Assembly: GCF_013366925.1 (NCBI RefSeq)
Contig: NZ_JAALDK010000003.1
Span: forward strand, 434,001 to 498,000
Origin: Paraburkholderia youngii
Lineage (GTDB): Bacteria > Pseudomonadota > Gammaproteobacteria > Burkholderiales > Burkholderiaceae
DNA length: 64,000 nt
Direction of reading: 5' to 3'
The notes under the pieces were generated by a model that searched no databases, was not told the origin of the DNA, and was given only the letters and a program-made list of their open reading frames with translations. The first letter of the stretch is position 1, and each line of letters begins with the position of its first letter. Below are positions 47,642 to 57,211 of the stretch, one piece after another. The translations under genes and the position numbers were made by a program.

Positions 47642-49033
47642 ATGTATCGTAAAGATATGCATCCGGCGGCGGCGGCCATATTTATATCATTTGATGCCGT
47701 CGCCGTGTCAGGCATCACAGTTGAAGCGTCAAAAATGGCGAAAATTCTTGCGCGCAATCAGATTAAATCCTATCTTGACCTCGGCTACGATATAAAGATC
47801 GATAAAGGAAAATTCGGCAAACCCTACGATAAGGAACATGAGATTTACAGCGATATATTCGACTTGGTTCGTATTGACGATATCGACTCTATTCCCCACT
47901 ACAATGTCGATTTCCTGGCGCATTCGCACAATGTTCTGATGGGTCGAGTTCCGCCGGTCTCTTCCAAAGGGCAGGAAGAACTCTTGCTCGCAATCAGCGA
48001 ATCTTCTCTGCGACTAGCACATCGAATCGTTCAGCTATGGGATAAGCTAAGTATCAGTTATGTGATTGTTGAGAATGGTACGCTGCCGGAAAATATTATA
48101 TATACCAAAGCGCTTTACACGGCGATCAAAATTTACGGCGAATGTCATTGCCTAGGGAATTTCGTCGTCTGGCGCGACCACGATCTAATGTGGAGCAGTG
48201 AAAAAAACGTGATGAAATATGGCCCAGCGCCTTATCCTCATGCCATCAAGCCCGTTAGATCCAAGCATATAACATACGTTACACTCAATAATCACCTGAA
48301 AAAAAAGCTGGAAGAGTGGTGCGATTACGGTGTGGAAGTAATGGTTAAAAAAAATACCTACGATTTCACTGAGCATGGTGGATTTAATAGTATCAGGCCA
48401 AAATTCTTTATCCGTGATAGCGACATCGTGATCGCCCGCACCACTCGCATTATTCCGCAAAAGCGTTTGGATCGGGATATTTATTTGCTTAATCGGCTAA
48501 ATCAACTTTTCAGTCAAAATGATATCGATCGAAAAGTTTTTTTGTTTGTGGCGGGCGATCCTGATGAAAATCATCTTTACTCTCAAGAGCTGAATACACT
48601 GGCCAAAAAGTTAAACGTTGAGTCATTTATAAAGTTTGTCGGTCCACTTTCGCACAAAACCATACTTTCAGTGGGCGATTCGACTACAATTGAGGATTTA
48701 TATTACTCCTGCGATCTTGTTTCTTTTCTTACTTCGTGGGATTACGACAGCTATGGGAATCCAGTTGGCGAGGCGATCAGCAACAAACGGTGCTACATTA
48801 CTACCAGCTACGAATATTATTGGGAGGTTTATGGTCAGTACGGCTTTGAAGCGCCTGTTCTGAAGATATCGGAAGAGAATGATTGCTTGCCTGATGAAGC
48901 ATTTATTAAAGACTTGTATCTGCTCATCAATAATAGGCAATTGATGAATGACATTGCTCGGAGGAATTTTCTTATTGGCAGGCGGCTGCTTTCTGATAAT
49001 TTAGCCAATATTCCTGGACTTGACTTGCCATGA
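47642..49033 (+). CDS. GT4-like glycosyltransferase, foreign composition
   Basis: The 463-residue protein has a two-domain GT-B layout. An N-terminal part opens with SFDAVAVSGITVEASKMAK. A C-terminal nucleotide-sugar domain opens with DIVIARTTRIIPQKRLDRDI and continues KVFLFVAGDPDENHLYSQEL, KFVGPLSH and SFLTSWDYDSYGNPVGEAIS; E in GNPVGEAI is the usual GT4 donor-binding acid. Codon and base use are clearly AT-richer than the surrounding genes, with many A-runs, which indicates recent transfer. The next gene (a GT2 glycosyltransferase) begins within about 10 bases. Together with the radical SAM gene they look like a sugar-based secondary-metabolite or surface-glycan cluster. Confidence 0.83.
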   Translation: MYRKDMHPAAAAIFISFDAVAVSGITVEASKMAKILARNQIKSYLDLGYDIKIDKGKFGKPYDKEHEIYSDIFDLVRIDDIDSIPHYNVDFLAHSHNVLMGRVPPVSSKGQEELLLAISESSLRLAHRIVQLWDKLSISYVIVENGTLPENIIYTKALYTAIKIYGECHCLGNFVVWRDHDLMWSSEKNVMKYGPAPYPHAIKPVRSKHITYVTLNNHLKKKLEEWCDYGVEVMVKKNTYDFTEHGGFNSIRPKFFIRDSDIVIARTTRIIPQKRLDRDIYLLNRLNQLFSQNDIDRKVFLFVAGDPDENHLYSQELNTLAKKLNVESFIKFVGPLSHKTILSVGDSTTIEDLYYSCDLVSFLTSWDYDSYGNPVGEAISNKRCYITTSYEYYWEVYGQYGFEAPVLKISEENDCLPDEAFIKDLYLLINNRQLMNDIARRNFLIGRRLLSDNLANIPGLDLP

Positions 49034-49345
49034 AGAAAGAATGCGCGATACAGTTGTTGTATCAGTTGTGGTGCCAGTTTACAACGAAACCGATCGTATC
49101 CGAGAGGTGTTGCTCTCCCTATTGAACCAAAAAACGCATGACGGCCTGATTACTCATGATGGCTACGAGCTGATTTTTGTGGATAATAATTCCACGGACG
49201 ACTCCGTTGACAAAATTAACACTTTCAAATTTCAAAACCCATCCCTGGATATTTTTCTTACTCACGAGTCCGTTAAAGGCGTCTCGTCTGCAAGAAAACG
49301 CGGTATGGATTACGCGTCGATGCGTTCAAAAGCCCGTGACAGCCG

Positions 49346-50600
49346 CCTAGCAGGTTGCTGAAGTACCGCTGAAACACGTCATCGCGCAGAGTTCGTGAAG
49401 CGTTGATAGATGAACCACCACTTGCCCACTGGAGATCATGCGCGGCGCCGACACGTTCACCGAGAGTTTGTTTTCCGTACGCAAGCTCGACGACTTCGTG
49501 CCCAAGTCGCATCCGTTGCGTTCGATCCGCGTGATGGCGAACGAAGCGCTGGCGAAGATGGATCGACTGTTCGCGGGGATGTACGAAGCTGACATAAAGG
49601 GTGGACGGCCGAGCATCGCGCCAGAGAAGTTGCTGCGAGCCATGCTGATCCAGATCCTTTACAGCATCCGCTCGGAGCGCCAACTCATGGAGCAGGTGCA
49701 GTACAACCTGCTGTTTCGCTGGTTCATCGGCCTGGCCATGGATGACGAGGTGTGGGTGCCCACGGTCTTCACGAAGAACCGGGAGCGTCTGATCAAGCAC
49801 GATGCCGTGATCGAATTCTTCAACGCCGTAGTGGCCATCGCCGAGAAGAAGTGCCTGCTCTCGGGGGAGCATTTCAGCGTGGACGGCACGTTGATCCAGG
49901 CGTGGGCCGGACACAAGAGCTTCGTACGCAAGAACGGTGACGATCAGGACAACGATGGTAGCGGCGCGGGCGACTTCAAGGGCGAGAAACGCAGCAACGA
50001 GACACATCAGTCGAGGACCGATCCAGATGCGCAGCTCTATCGCAAAGGCAAAACGGCCAGCGAATTGCGGTACAGGGGCCATACGCTGACCGATAACCGG
50101 CACGGCCTGGTGGTCAATGCGCGCGTGACACGCGCCGACGGGCATGCAGAGCGTGAAGCCGCCAAGATCATGATCCACGACGCGCGGCAAGCGGCAGAGG
50201 ATCCGAACGTAGAAATTACGTTGGGTGCAGACAAGGGTTACAACGCTCAGGAATTCATCGAGGCGTGCCAACAGATGAAGGTCACACCGCACGTTGCGCA
50301 AAACGCCTCGGGGCGACGTTCGGCAGTGCCCGATACGATTGCCTCGAGCGCGGGCTACGCCATTTCGCAGCAAAAGCGGAAGTTGATCGAACAAGGTTTC
50401 GGCTGGGCCAAGACCGTAGGGCGCATGCGCCAGGTGATGGTGCGCGGCTTGAAGAAGGTGGACCAGATGTTCGTGTTGAACATGACGGCCTATAACCTCG
50501 TGCGCATGCGATCCCTGGCACAAATCCGCCCATAGTGGCTAGAAAAGGCGGCAATGAGGCCAGAAGCCGGCCTCACAGTGCTTTAAAAAGGTTGATGCGC
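49346..50600 (+). mobile_element. IS5-family insertion sequence inside the GT2 gene
   Basis: The glycosyltransferase reading frame is lost just after 49330 and resumes near 50650, which brackets the insertion. The exact ends and any target duplication could not be fixed by eye. The transposase inside is intact, so the insertion is probably recent. Confidence 0.7.
49438..50535 (+). CDS. IS5-family DDE transposase
   Basis: The 365-residue protein has the InsH-type N-terminal domain (FVPKSHPLRSIRVMANEALA, GGRPSIAPEKLLRAMLIQIL, SERQLMEQVQYNLLFRWFIG). The DDE core has the first aspartate in FSVDGTLIQAWA, the second in TLGADKGYNAQEFI and the glutamate in LIEQGFGWAKTVGRMRQVM. It appears full length and undamaged. 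The upstream GGAGATC is a weak ribosome-binding sequence. Confidence 0.93.
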   Translation: MRGADTFTESLFSVRKLDDFVPKSHPLRSIRVMANEALAKMDRLFAGMYEADIKGGRPSIAPEKLLRAMLIQILYSIRSERQLMEQVQYNLLFRWFIGLAMDDEVWVPTVFTKNRERLIKHDAVIEFFNAVVAIAEKKCLLSGEHFSVDGTLIQAWAGHKSFVRKNGDDQDNDGSGAGDFKGEKRSNETHQSRTDPDAQLYRKGKTASELRYRGHTLTDNRHGLVVNARVTRADGHAEREAAKIMIHDARQAAEDPNVEITLGADKGYNAQEFIEACQQMKVTPHVAQNASGRRSAVPDTIASSAGYAISQQKRKLIEQGFGWAKTVGRMRQVMVRGLKKVDQMFVLNMTAYNLVRMRSLAQIRP

Positions 50601-51659
50601 GTTGAAATTGCACAATGCGAAAGATTTAGCGACGGTGGGCGCTCAAATCGTGGAAGGCCGATTCCGGGCGGGGGTATTTCCGCATCCTGCTAGGGACTCG
50701 GAAAAAACACTACATTGTTTCCGCCGATGCTGACTGCACCGTAGACCCTTACTGGCTGCATGCGCTGATTGAAAAGATGGTAGAGGAAAACGGGATATTG
50801 GCACCTGCAACTACTACTACAACGAAGAAGCATTCCGCAATCGTCCCAACCTTTTCCGGGAAATCCAAAAAACCCTGCGCTGCCGGGAGGTGTCGTTTTC
50901 GCTCTTCGGCGGTTTTCCCGACGGGAAGGGTTTTGCCGTTGAGCGGACTCTGTACGACAAAGTGGGAGGTATCGAAATTTTCTATCAGCTGAGCAACGGC
51001 CGCTTTGTAGAACACCTCTCCGACGACTGGGACTTTGGAATCCGGGTAATCGCCGAGGGCGGCAAGCCGGTTTACGCACGGGATTCCCGTGTGGAAATTA
51101 ACAGTCGTCGCGTCGATACGATGCTAGACGAAGTAATCAGCGGTACTGCCTATGGGCAGGATGGCATCATCATCATGAAAGATGTACGTCCCGGAGAGGA
51201 AAAGCAATGGTCAACGCTGTACGACACTACTCCCGCACAGTCGCAGCAGGTCTGGTGCTACTCCATTAAAGACTACGTTCCCAAAAACATTGTGTTACCG
51301 GCGCTGCTCAATCCACAGATTTTGCTGGATGACATCACCGTGCGTCATTTTTTTACGGGGCCAGTGGCTGACCGTCTGTATCAGCGTATCCATGAAATTA
51401 TGCGCGATTCAGGAATCGTCGACTTCAAACCGATCCACGCCTACAAAACCCCAGCCTATCGGCTCTATCTCGAGTTCCGTGATGAAATTTTCAGTGCCAT
51501 GCGCCGCGCCGTTGGTGACGATATCGGTTTCCCGCCGCCGTTGCCGGAGTGTTTTGATGTGGTCAAACCCGAAAATTTCGAGCGCTTTGTCTACTATTTT
51601 TGTGAAGACCGTGAGTCCGGCGAAGCGCACAACTACTTCGCTAACGGCGGGGTATTCTG

Positions 51660-52890
51660 ATGACTAACGAAATTCTGAACTCACTAAATGCTATCGATAC
51701 GAATTATCCTGTGCCGCAAGTACACGATTTTCTCTCCCGTCCAGAAAACACCACATTTCTGGAGTATGTTTTTAAAGATCCGTTCGGCTGCCACGTTTTC
51801 CCTGGTGATATCTGTAGTTATCCACTCGGCGCTTTTTTTGATGACATGGACCGCGATATCAAACAGGCAAAACAGATTCATCTTTGGGCATATATCCCAA
51901 CTTGTCGCTACCGCTGCCATTTCTGTCAGTACCCGACGATCACTCTAAGTCCACAGGCCATTTCGTCACAGGCAGTGTTCCGGGATTTGGTGGCTTACAA
52001 CATCAAAGAGGCCACTATGTGGCTTCAGAACGTTCCGTGTCTCGCACATGCAGAAGTCGGCGAATTCAACATCTTCGGCGGCACGCCATCGCTGCTTCCT
52101 GAACCCGAGTTGCGGTGCCTGATGGATTTTTATCAAGGCCATTTTAACTTTTCTGTTGCTACCATGCGCTTTGAAGGCGAGCCGGGTACCCTGACCAAGC
52201 AATACCTCCAACTGTTAAAAGAATTGGGCTTTACCAAAATCAGTTTTGGTGCGCAAGCCTTCGACGACCGTATTATCTCGGCGTGCGGGCGCATGCATTC
52301 CGCCAAACAGTGCTTGGATGCAATTTTTAACGCGCGCGAAATCGGCTTCGACTGGATCAGCGTCGACCTTATCTACGGTATGCTCGGCCAGAGCGTTGAC
52401 GATGTGAAATACGACATCGAGAAAATTCTCGAGCTGGATCTTTCCCACGTGGTATGCACCAAGCTACACATGGAAACGCTTCTGAAAAAGCGTACCGGTG
52501 TTTCCGGGGAGCGAGAAAGTCTGTGGCAAAAAAAGGGGGCTTATTAACATTCGTAAGATGAACTTCCCCGGGCTGGGTAAGCAATATCAGATGCGCGAGC
52601 TAATCGAGAAGCACCTCTCGTCCGGATATCTCGAACATCCGACTACATACTTTCACCGGAACCATCAGCATCCGGAGAAGTGGAAAGGGCTAGTGACCGA
52701 CCTCGATAAGCAGTACCCCGAAGTGGCGATCGGTCTTGGGGGCAGCTCGAAATGTGCCCGGGCCGAGGCCATCAACATCACCAGCTACAGAAAATACAAG
52801 GAAGCTCTGGATGAAAACTATCAGCCCATTGAGGAAAGCCGGGGAGTCTCACCATATCAGCGCGAGGTGAACGCTTTTAAAAATGGCCCT
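51660..52890 (+). pseudogene. HemN-like radical SAM protein, frameshifted and 3'-truncated
   Basis: The iron-sulfur motif is CxxxCxxC in YIPTCRYRCHFCQYPT (near residue 81), followed by the SAM-binding FNIFGGTPSLLP and ISFGAQAFDDRI, the layout of the coproporphyrinogen-oxidase-like (HemN/HemW) branch. At the A7G5 run near 52530 the frame shifts (LWQKKGAY stop versus KRGLINIRKMNFPGLGKQYQ). The C-terminal part then runs to about 52890, where an IS5 remnant cuts it off. It directly follows the GT2 gene. HemN-like proteins in biosynthetic clusters are often C-methylases, cyclopropanases or other radical enzymes. No substrate can be inferred. Confidence 0.82.
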
Positions 52891-52899
52891 CTCCACACT

Positions 52900-53816
52900 G
52901 GTTCCGGTAGTTGACAATGTGTTCAGACAGCGTTTTGAAGGCAAAAGCTTCTTCGACAACCCTATTATTCGCCCCACGCTCAGAACGGGAGCGCTGTCGT
53001 GAACACCTCGTGAAGGCAGCTGCGCGGCACGGCCTGAAACTGCGTCAGAACTACAACCGCGAAGCACCACGCCTGGCCACCCAGATCAGCCGCTACGCGC
53101 ACGCGAAGCAGTACCGGCGGATGAGCAAGGCAGTGCGCACCCTGCGCTCGCGTGTCGGCCGCGTCATGCGCGATGTCCAACGGCAACTCGACACGGTGGT
53201 TGATAACAGGCGAGCTGAGCTGCAGGAACTGATTGCCCGCACGAAGCGAATCCTGACGCAGAAGACGAAGGACAAAAATAAGCTGTATGCGCTGCACGCG
53301 CCGGAAGTCGAGTGCCTGGCCAAGGGTAAGGCGCGCACGCCATACGAGTTTGGCGTCAAGGTGTCGATCACGACGACACACCGGGAAGGGCTGGTGGTGG
53401 GTGCCCGCTCGATGCCGGGCAATCCGTACGATGGACATACGCTGGAAGAAGCGCTGGAGCAGGCAGCGATTCTCAGCGATGTCAAACCTGAAATCGCGAT
53501 CGTCGACCGTGGTTACCGGGGCGCTGAGCCAGACGGGGTGAAGGTCTACCATCCCGGCCTGCGACGCGGCATCACGCGCACGTTGCGCGCCATGATCCGG
53601 CGGCGCAGCGCGATTGAACCAGCGATCGGTCATATGAAGGCCGACGGCAAACTCGACCGGAACTGGCTCAAGGGCGCGCTCGGGGATGCGATCAACGCAG
53701 TGCTATGTGGTGCCGGCCACAACCTGCGCATGATCCTCAGAAAGCTGCGGCGTTTTTACGTCCTTGTACTTGTCGCATTGCTCAACCGCTCCGCGGCTTC
53801 CGCTTCGACACCATGA
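52900..53816 (+). pseudogene. 3' part of a second IS5-family transposase
   Basis: The frame lacks the N-terminal domain and begins within HLVKAAARHGLKLRQNYNRE. It retains the rest: MSKAVRTLRSRVGRVMRDVQ, LYALHAPEVECLAKGKARTP, AIVDRGYRGAEPDGVKVYHP (second catalytic D) and RRRSAIEPAIGHMKADGKLD (catalytic E). It belongs to the subgroup with LRxxVGRVxRD and is unlike the intact IS5 copy at 49.4 kb. It truncates the radical SAM gene. Confidence 0.85.
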
Positions 53817-54148
53817 ACGGCGTCGTCGCCGAAAACGAATTATTCAGACCCGACTCATTAGTAAGCAGGCGTAAAGCGCTTTTGTTGCGATACGGATAGA
53901 AATCGTCGAAATTGTCTGCTTTGTGTGTTGGTTCCATCGTTGAAGTTCTTTAAGCGCCTTTCAAGGTTTGGTGTTGACTTGTTGGTATAGATTTCGCGTA
54001 AAGGTAGCCGACCGAATTACTCCCATCGGAGTGGCGGTCGTGAAACTTGACATTTGCCACACAACTCAGCGCCCGCGATCCCGCCTGAACACGGCGGTGC
54101 CGCCGTCGTCTACATGGTCTCTTCGCCGAATTTGCCGGCGTGGGCAAT
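53817..54148. other. no recognisable gene
   Basis: Non-coding DNA between the IS5 remnant and a palindrome/terminator pair that precedes the 3' end of the metalloprotease gene. Confidence 0.4.
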
Positions 54149-54178
54149 CGTGAATATCTGAACCTTCAGATATTCACG
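54149..54178. repeat. 30-base perfect palindrome
   Basis: The arms CGTGAATATCTGAA and TTCAGATATTCACG are perfect inverted repeats of 14 bases around a CC loop. It is not followed directly by T-runs. It could be an operator, a recombination site or a stable stem-loop. Confidence 0.75.
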
Positions 54179-54193
54179 AATCTAGGCCGCCAG

Positions 54194-54212
54194 CCCCCTC
54201 GGGGGTCTTTTT
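54194..54212 (+). terminator. rho-independent terminator (plus strand)
   Basis: CCCCC-TC-GGGGG followed by TCTTTTT. It would end transcription coming from the IS5/radical SAM side and shield the convergent metalloprotease gene. Confidence 0.65.
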
Positions 54213-54274
54213 GAACTGAACTCTTATTGTGAATTCAAGGCAGGGTCAAAATCGCAGAGACTCCGAACCAGCCT

Positions 54275-57121
54275 CTAACGAACGAGCCGGCCTTCGGCAT
54301 CGAGCACGTGCACCTTACCTAGACCGAGCTCGCGCACCGGCTGCTCGATCTTTTTCAGATCGCCCACGATCACCCAGGTCAGTGCTCGTGGTTTGACAAT
54401 TTCGTCGATCGCCGCCTGCGCGCTTGATACACTCACCGCCTTGATGCGCTGCTCGAGCGTCTGTACGTAGTCGTCCGGACGGCCGTACTTCACGATATTG
54501 TCGACGGCGCCGATCACCGACCCGGTGGTCTCGAAACTGCCCGGCAGACCGCGCAATATGGACGACCTAACCTTGTCCACTTCCTGTGCAGTCAGCGGCT
54601 TGGCACCGACGATGGCCACCGCCTCCTTTTCCATCTCGAGCGCGGATTCGGTAGTCTTGTCGGCCTGAACGGACGCGTACATCTGAAACGGCCGCTGGCC
54701 CAGCGCGCCAACAAGGCCGCTGCCGGCACCGTAGCTCCAGCGCTTTTCCTCGCGCAGGTTCATGTTCAGGCGCGACGTAAAGGTGCCGCCGAACGCGCGG
54801 TTGGCGATATCGATGTCTATGGCGTTGATCGCCTTGCTCGACGGCGCGAGCAGACCGGCGAGGATCAGCGACTGTGGCGCTTTGGGCCGGTCGATCAGAA
54901 ACACCCGTGGCTTGGCTTGGTCGGCGACCTTGGCGATGTTCTTTTTCGGCAACGGCGCGGACGGCGCCCTCCAGTCGCCGAACACGGCGTCGAGTTGTGG
55001 AGTGATCTCCTTCAGCGTGGTGTCGCCGGCGACCAGGATCTTCACGTTGTCGGGCCGCAGCCAGTCGCGCCGGAACGCCTCTAGGTCGTCTGCCGTAAGT
55101 GATTTGATCGACGCCTCGGAGCCGGTGCCAGTGAACGGAATCCTGTAAGCATGGTCGTGGCCGTACAGCAGAGGCGGCAACATGCGCTCGGCGAGGGACG
55201 CCGGGTCGACCTTTTCTTGTGCGATGTGGGCTAGTCGCTGAGCACGCACACGTTCGATGTCGTCGGCCGTGAAGGCCGGGTTGCGCACGATGTCCGCGAA
55301 CAGCGCGAGCGAAGGCTTGAGTTGGTCATTGAGTGTGTTAAGCAACGCGCTACAGGTATCCAGCCCGCAGCTAACACCCATGATGGCGCCCAAGCGCTGC
55401 GTGCGCTTGGCTACCTCCAGCGCGTCAAGCGACTTGGTGCTCTCGCCCATCAGGGAGGCGGCGAAGCTGGCGGTACCAAGCTTGCGTCCTTCGTCGGCGG
55501 CGTAGCCGCCATCGAACTGCAGGTAGATCTGGGTGACTGGGACAGTGTAGTGTTGCGCCAGCACCACCTCGATGCCGTTCTTCAGTTTGCCGCGCTCGAG
55601 CTTCGGAAAACGTAGTTCGGGGAAGTGAGTGACCTGCGGCACGCCTTTGGCACGGTCGACCTCGCTCTCGCTCACGACGTATTGCTGTGCAGCCGGCAGT
55701 TTGGGCTCGGGTCGACCCTGCGCGTCGGGCAGCGGCACGACCTTCGCGTCCTCCGCCTGCGGGTCAAAGTCGTTGCTGCCCGGCAGCACGGTGAGCAGGT
55801 AGTCTCCCTTGGTGAGCCACCTGTCCGCCGAGGCTTTTACACTGCCAACGGTGGCGGCGTCGACGCGCTGTTGGTCCTTCTTGTAGGCACCTGGATCGCC
55901 GAGATACAGTTGCCCCGAGGCCAGCATCTGGGCCTTGTCGCCGACTTTCTCCAGGCGACGCACGAGAGAAGCGCGATAAACGACCTTGGCACGATCCAGC
56001 TCATCCTGAGTTGGGCCTTCGATGAGGAATTTATTCAGTTCGTCGGCGATGACCGACTCGACCTTGGCCGCATCCACGCCCTTGCGCACGTTAGCATTAA
56101 TCTGGAACTGACCGGTCAAAGCGAGCGGTGACACGCCCGCGGACACATTGTCGGCTAACTTGTCCTGATAGACTAGGCGCTGGTAGAGCCGCGAGGTCCT
56201 GCCCCCACCGAGCACGGTAGCGGCAAGGCGCAGCGAAATCAGGTCATCCGTGCCCAACTGCGGCACAACCCAGGTGCGGTAGATGCGTGTCTGCGACACG
56301 TGGTCGTGCTGTACGCCGCGCGTGGACTTCGCCAGCGGGGTGATCCACGGCTGCTGGCGCGGCACCGGCGGACCGGCCGGGATGTCACCGAAGTACTTGA
56401 CGACTTTCTCCTTGGCTTGCGCGGTTGTGATATCGCCGGCCAGCACGATCACCGCGTTGGCAGCACCATAGCGATCGCGGAACCACTGCTTCACGTCAGC
56501 CAGCGAGGCGCCGTTTAGATCTTGCATGGAGCCGATGATGTCATGCTGGTATGGATGGTTTGCCGGATAGATGTTGGACAGGATGTTCTGGTATACGCGG
56601 CCGTAGGGAGCGTTCTCTCCTTGGCGCTTCTCGTTTTGAACCACGCCGCGCTGCGTATCGAGCTCTTTCTGGCCGATTGCACCGAGCAGGTGGCCCATGC
56701 GGTCCGACTCCATCCATAAAGCCATGTCGAGCGCGGTGGTCGGCACCGTCTCGAAATAGTTGGTTCTGTCAAACCCAGTGGTGCCATTCATGCCGGTCGC
56801 GCCGGCCAGTTCGAACGGAGCAAAAAAGGAGCCCTTATGGTGCTCCGAGCCGGAGAACATCAAGTGCTCGAACAGGTGCGCCAAGCCGCTCTTGCCCTTG
56901 GGCTCGTCGCCAGAGCCGACGTGATACCAAACGCTCACCGCCACCACTGGGGCCTTGTGGTCCTCGTGCACCACGAGGGTGAGGCCGTTGGGGAGCATCG
57001 TTCGAGTGTAGGCGATCTCCGGCACTACCATGGTGGTTTCGGTAGATGCGGCTCTAACTCCGCTCGCCGCGATGATCCCGAGCGCGCATATCACCAATCG
57101 TTTTTTTAGATTTCGAGCCAT
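54275..57121 (-). CDS. secreted M16-family zinc metalloprotease (two-repeat)
   Basis: The 948-residue protein has a signal peptide (RLVICALGIIAASGVRAAS), then two tandem M16 repeats. The first has the inverted zinc motif HxxEH as H82-L-F-E85-H86 (GLAHLFEHLMFSGSEHHKGS) and is catalytic. The second (from about residue 510, LRFPKLERGKLKNGIEVVLA) lacks HxxEH, as usual for the C-terminal half. ANRAFGGTFTSRLNMNLREE and KRWSYGAGSG are the conserved substrate-cradle segment. It is a periplasmic oligopeptidase of the pitrilysin/PqqL type. It is one of the few intact chromosomal-type genes in the window. AT-rich DNA follows its start. Confidence 0.93.
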   Translation of the reverse strand: MARNLKKRLVICALGIIAASGVRAASTETTMVVPEIAYTRTMLPNGLTLVVHEDHKAPVVAVSVWYHVGSGDEPKGKSGLAHLFEHLMFSGSEHHKGSFFAPFELAGATGMNGTTGFDRTNYFETVPTTALDMALWMESDRMGHLLGAIGQKELDTQRGVVQNEKRQGENAPYGRVYQNILSNIYPANHPYQHDIIGSMQDLNGASLADVKQWFRDRYGAANAVIVLAGDITTAQAKEKVVKYFGDIPAGPPVPRQQPWITPLAKSTRGVQHDHVSQTRIYRTWVVPQLGTDDLISLRLAATVLGGGRTSRLYQRLVYQDKLADNVSAGVSPLALTGQFQINANVRKGVDAAKVESVIADELNKFLIEGPTQDELDRAKVVYRASLVRRLEKVGDKAQMLASGQLYLGDPGAYKKDQQRVDAATVGSVKASADRWLTKGDYLLTVLPGSNDFDPQAEDAKVVPLPDAQGRPEPKLPAAQQYVVSESEVDRAKGVPQVTHFPELRFPKLERGKLKNGIEVVLAQHYTVPVTQIYLQFDGGYAADEGRKLGTASFAASLMGESTKSLDALEVAKRTQRLGAIMGVSCGLDTCSALLNTLNDQLKPSLALFADIVRNPAFTADDIERVRAQRLAHIAQEKVDPASLAERMLPPLLYGHDHAYRIPFTGTGSEASIKSLTADDLEAFRRDWLRPDNVKILVAGDTTLKEITPQLDAVFGDWRAPSAPLPKKNIAKVADQAKPRVFLIDRPKAPQSLILAGLLAPSSKAINAIDIDIANRAFGGTFTSRLNMNLREEKRWSYGAGSGLVGALGQRPFQMYASVQADKTTESALEMEKEAVAIVGAKPLTAQEVDKVRSSILRGLPGSFETTGSVIGAVDNIVKYGRPDDYVQTLEQRIKAVSVSSAQAAIDEIVKPRALTWVIVGDLKKIEQPVRELGLGKVHVLDAEGRLVR

Positions 57122-57211
57122 AAAACACCTTATTGATTAGACTGAGCTTTAGACACTCGAACGCTGTCGCCGTCCGTTGGCGATCAGACGGCGAACGAGA
57201 CTGAGATTGCG

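Larger units (their letters stand above)
49041..51660 (+). pseudogene. GT2 glycosyltransferase interrupted by an IS5-family element and a frameshift
   Basis: The first part (49041-49345) reads VVVSVVVPVYNETDRIREVL and YELIFVDNNSTDDSVDKINT, the GT-A fold start with its nucleotide-binding aspartates. After the IS element the frame resumes ILLGTRKKHYIVSADADCTV, with the DAD metal motif. One base is then missing near 50808 in the ACTACTACTAC run, and the tail runs from TYYYNEEAFRNRPNLFREIQ through FVEHLSDDWDFGIRVIAEGG to ANGGVF at 51660. The start ATG at 49041 is the family N-terminus. Its stop overlaps the radical SAM start (TGATGA). Confidence 0.82.

Noticed and set aside
49273..50523. 416-codon minus-strand frame over the IS5 transposase
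   Set aside because: It is an antisense shadow; the plus strand has a complete DDE transposase.
54000..54275. tRNA or rRNA genes
   Set aside because: No cloverleaf-like or rRNA-like sequence was recognised here or elsewhere in the window; the palindrome is too short and symmetrical for a tRNA.
57054..57211. extension of the DDE transposase frame toward the metalloprotease start
   Set aside because: The sequence loses all similarity and overlaps the start of the metalloprotease gene.
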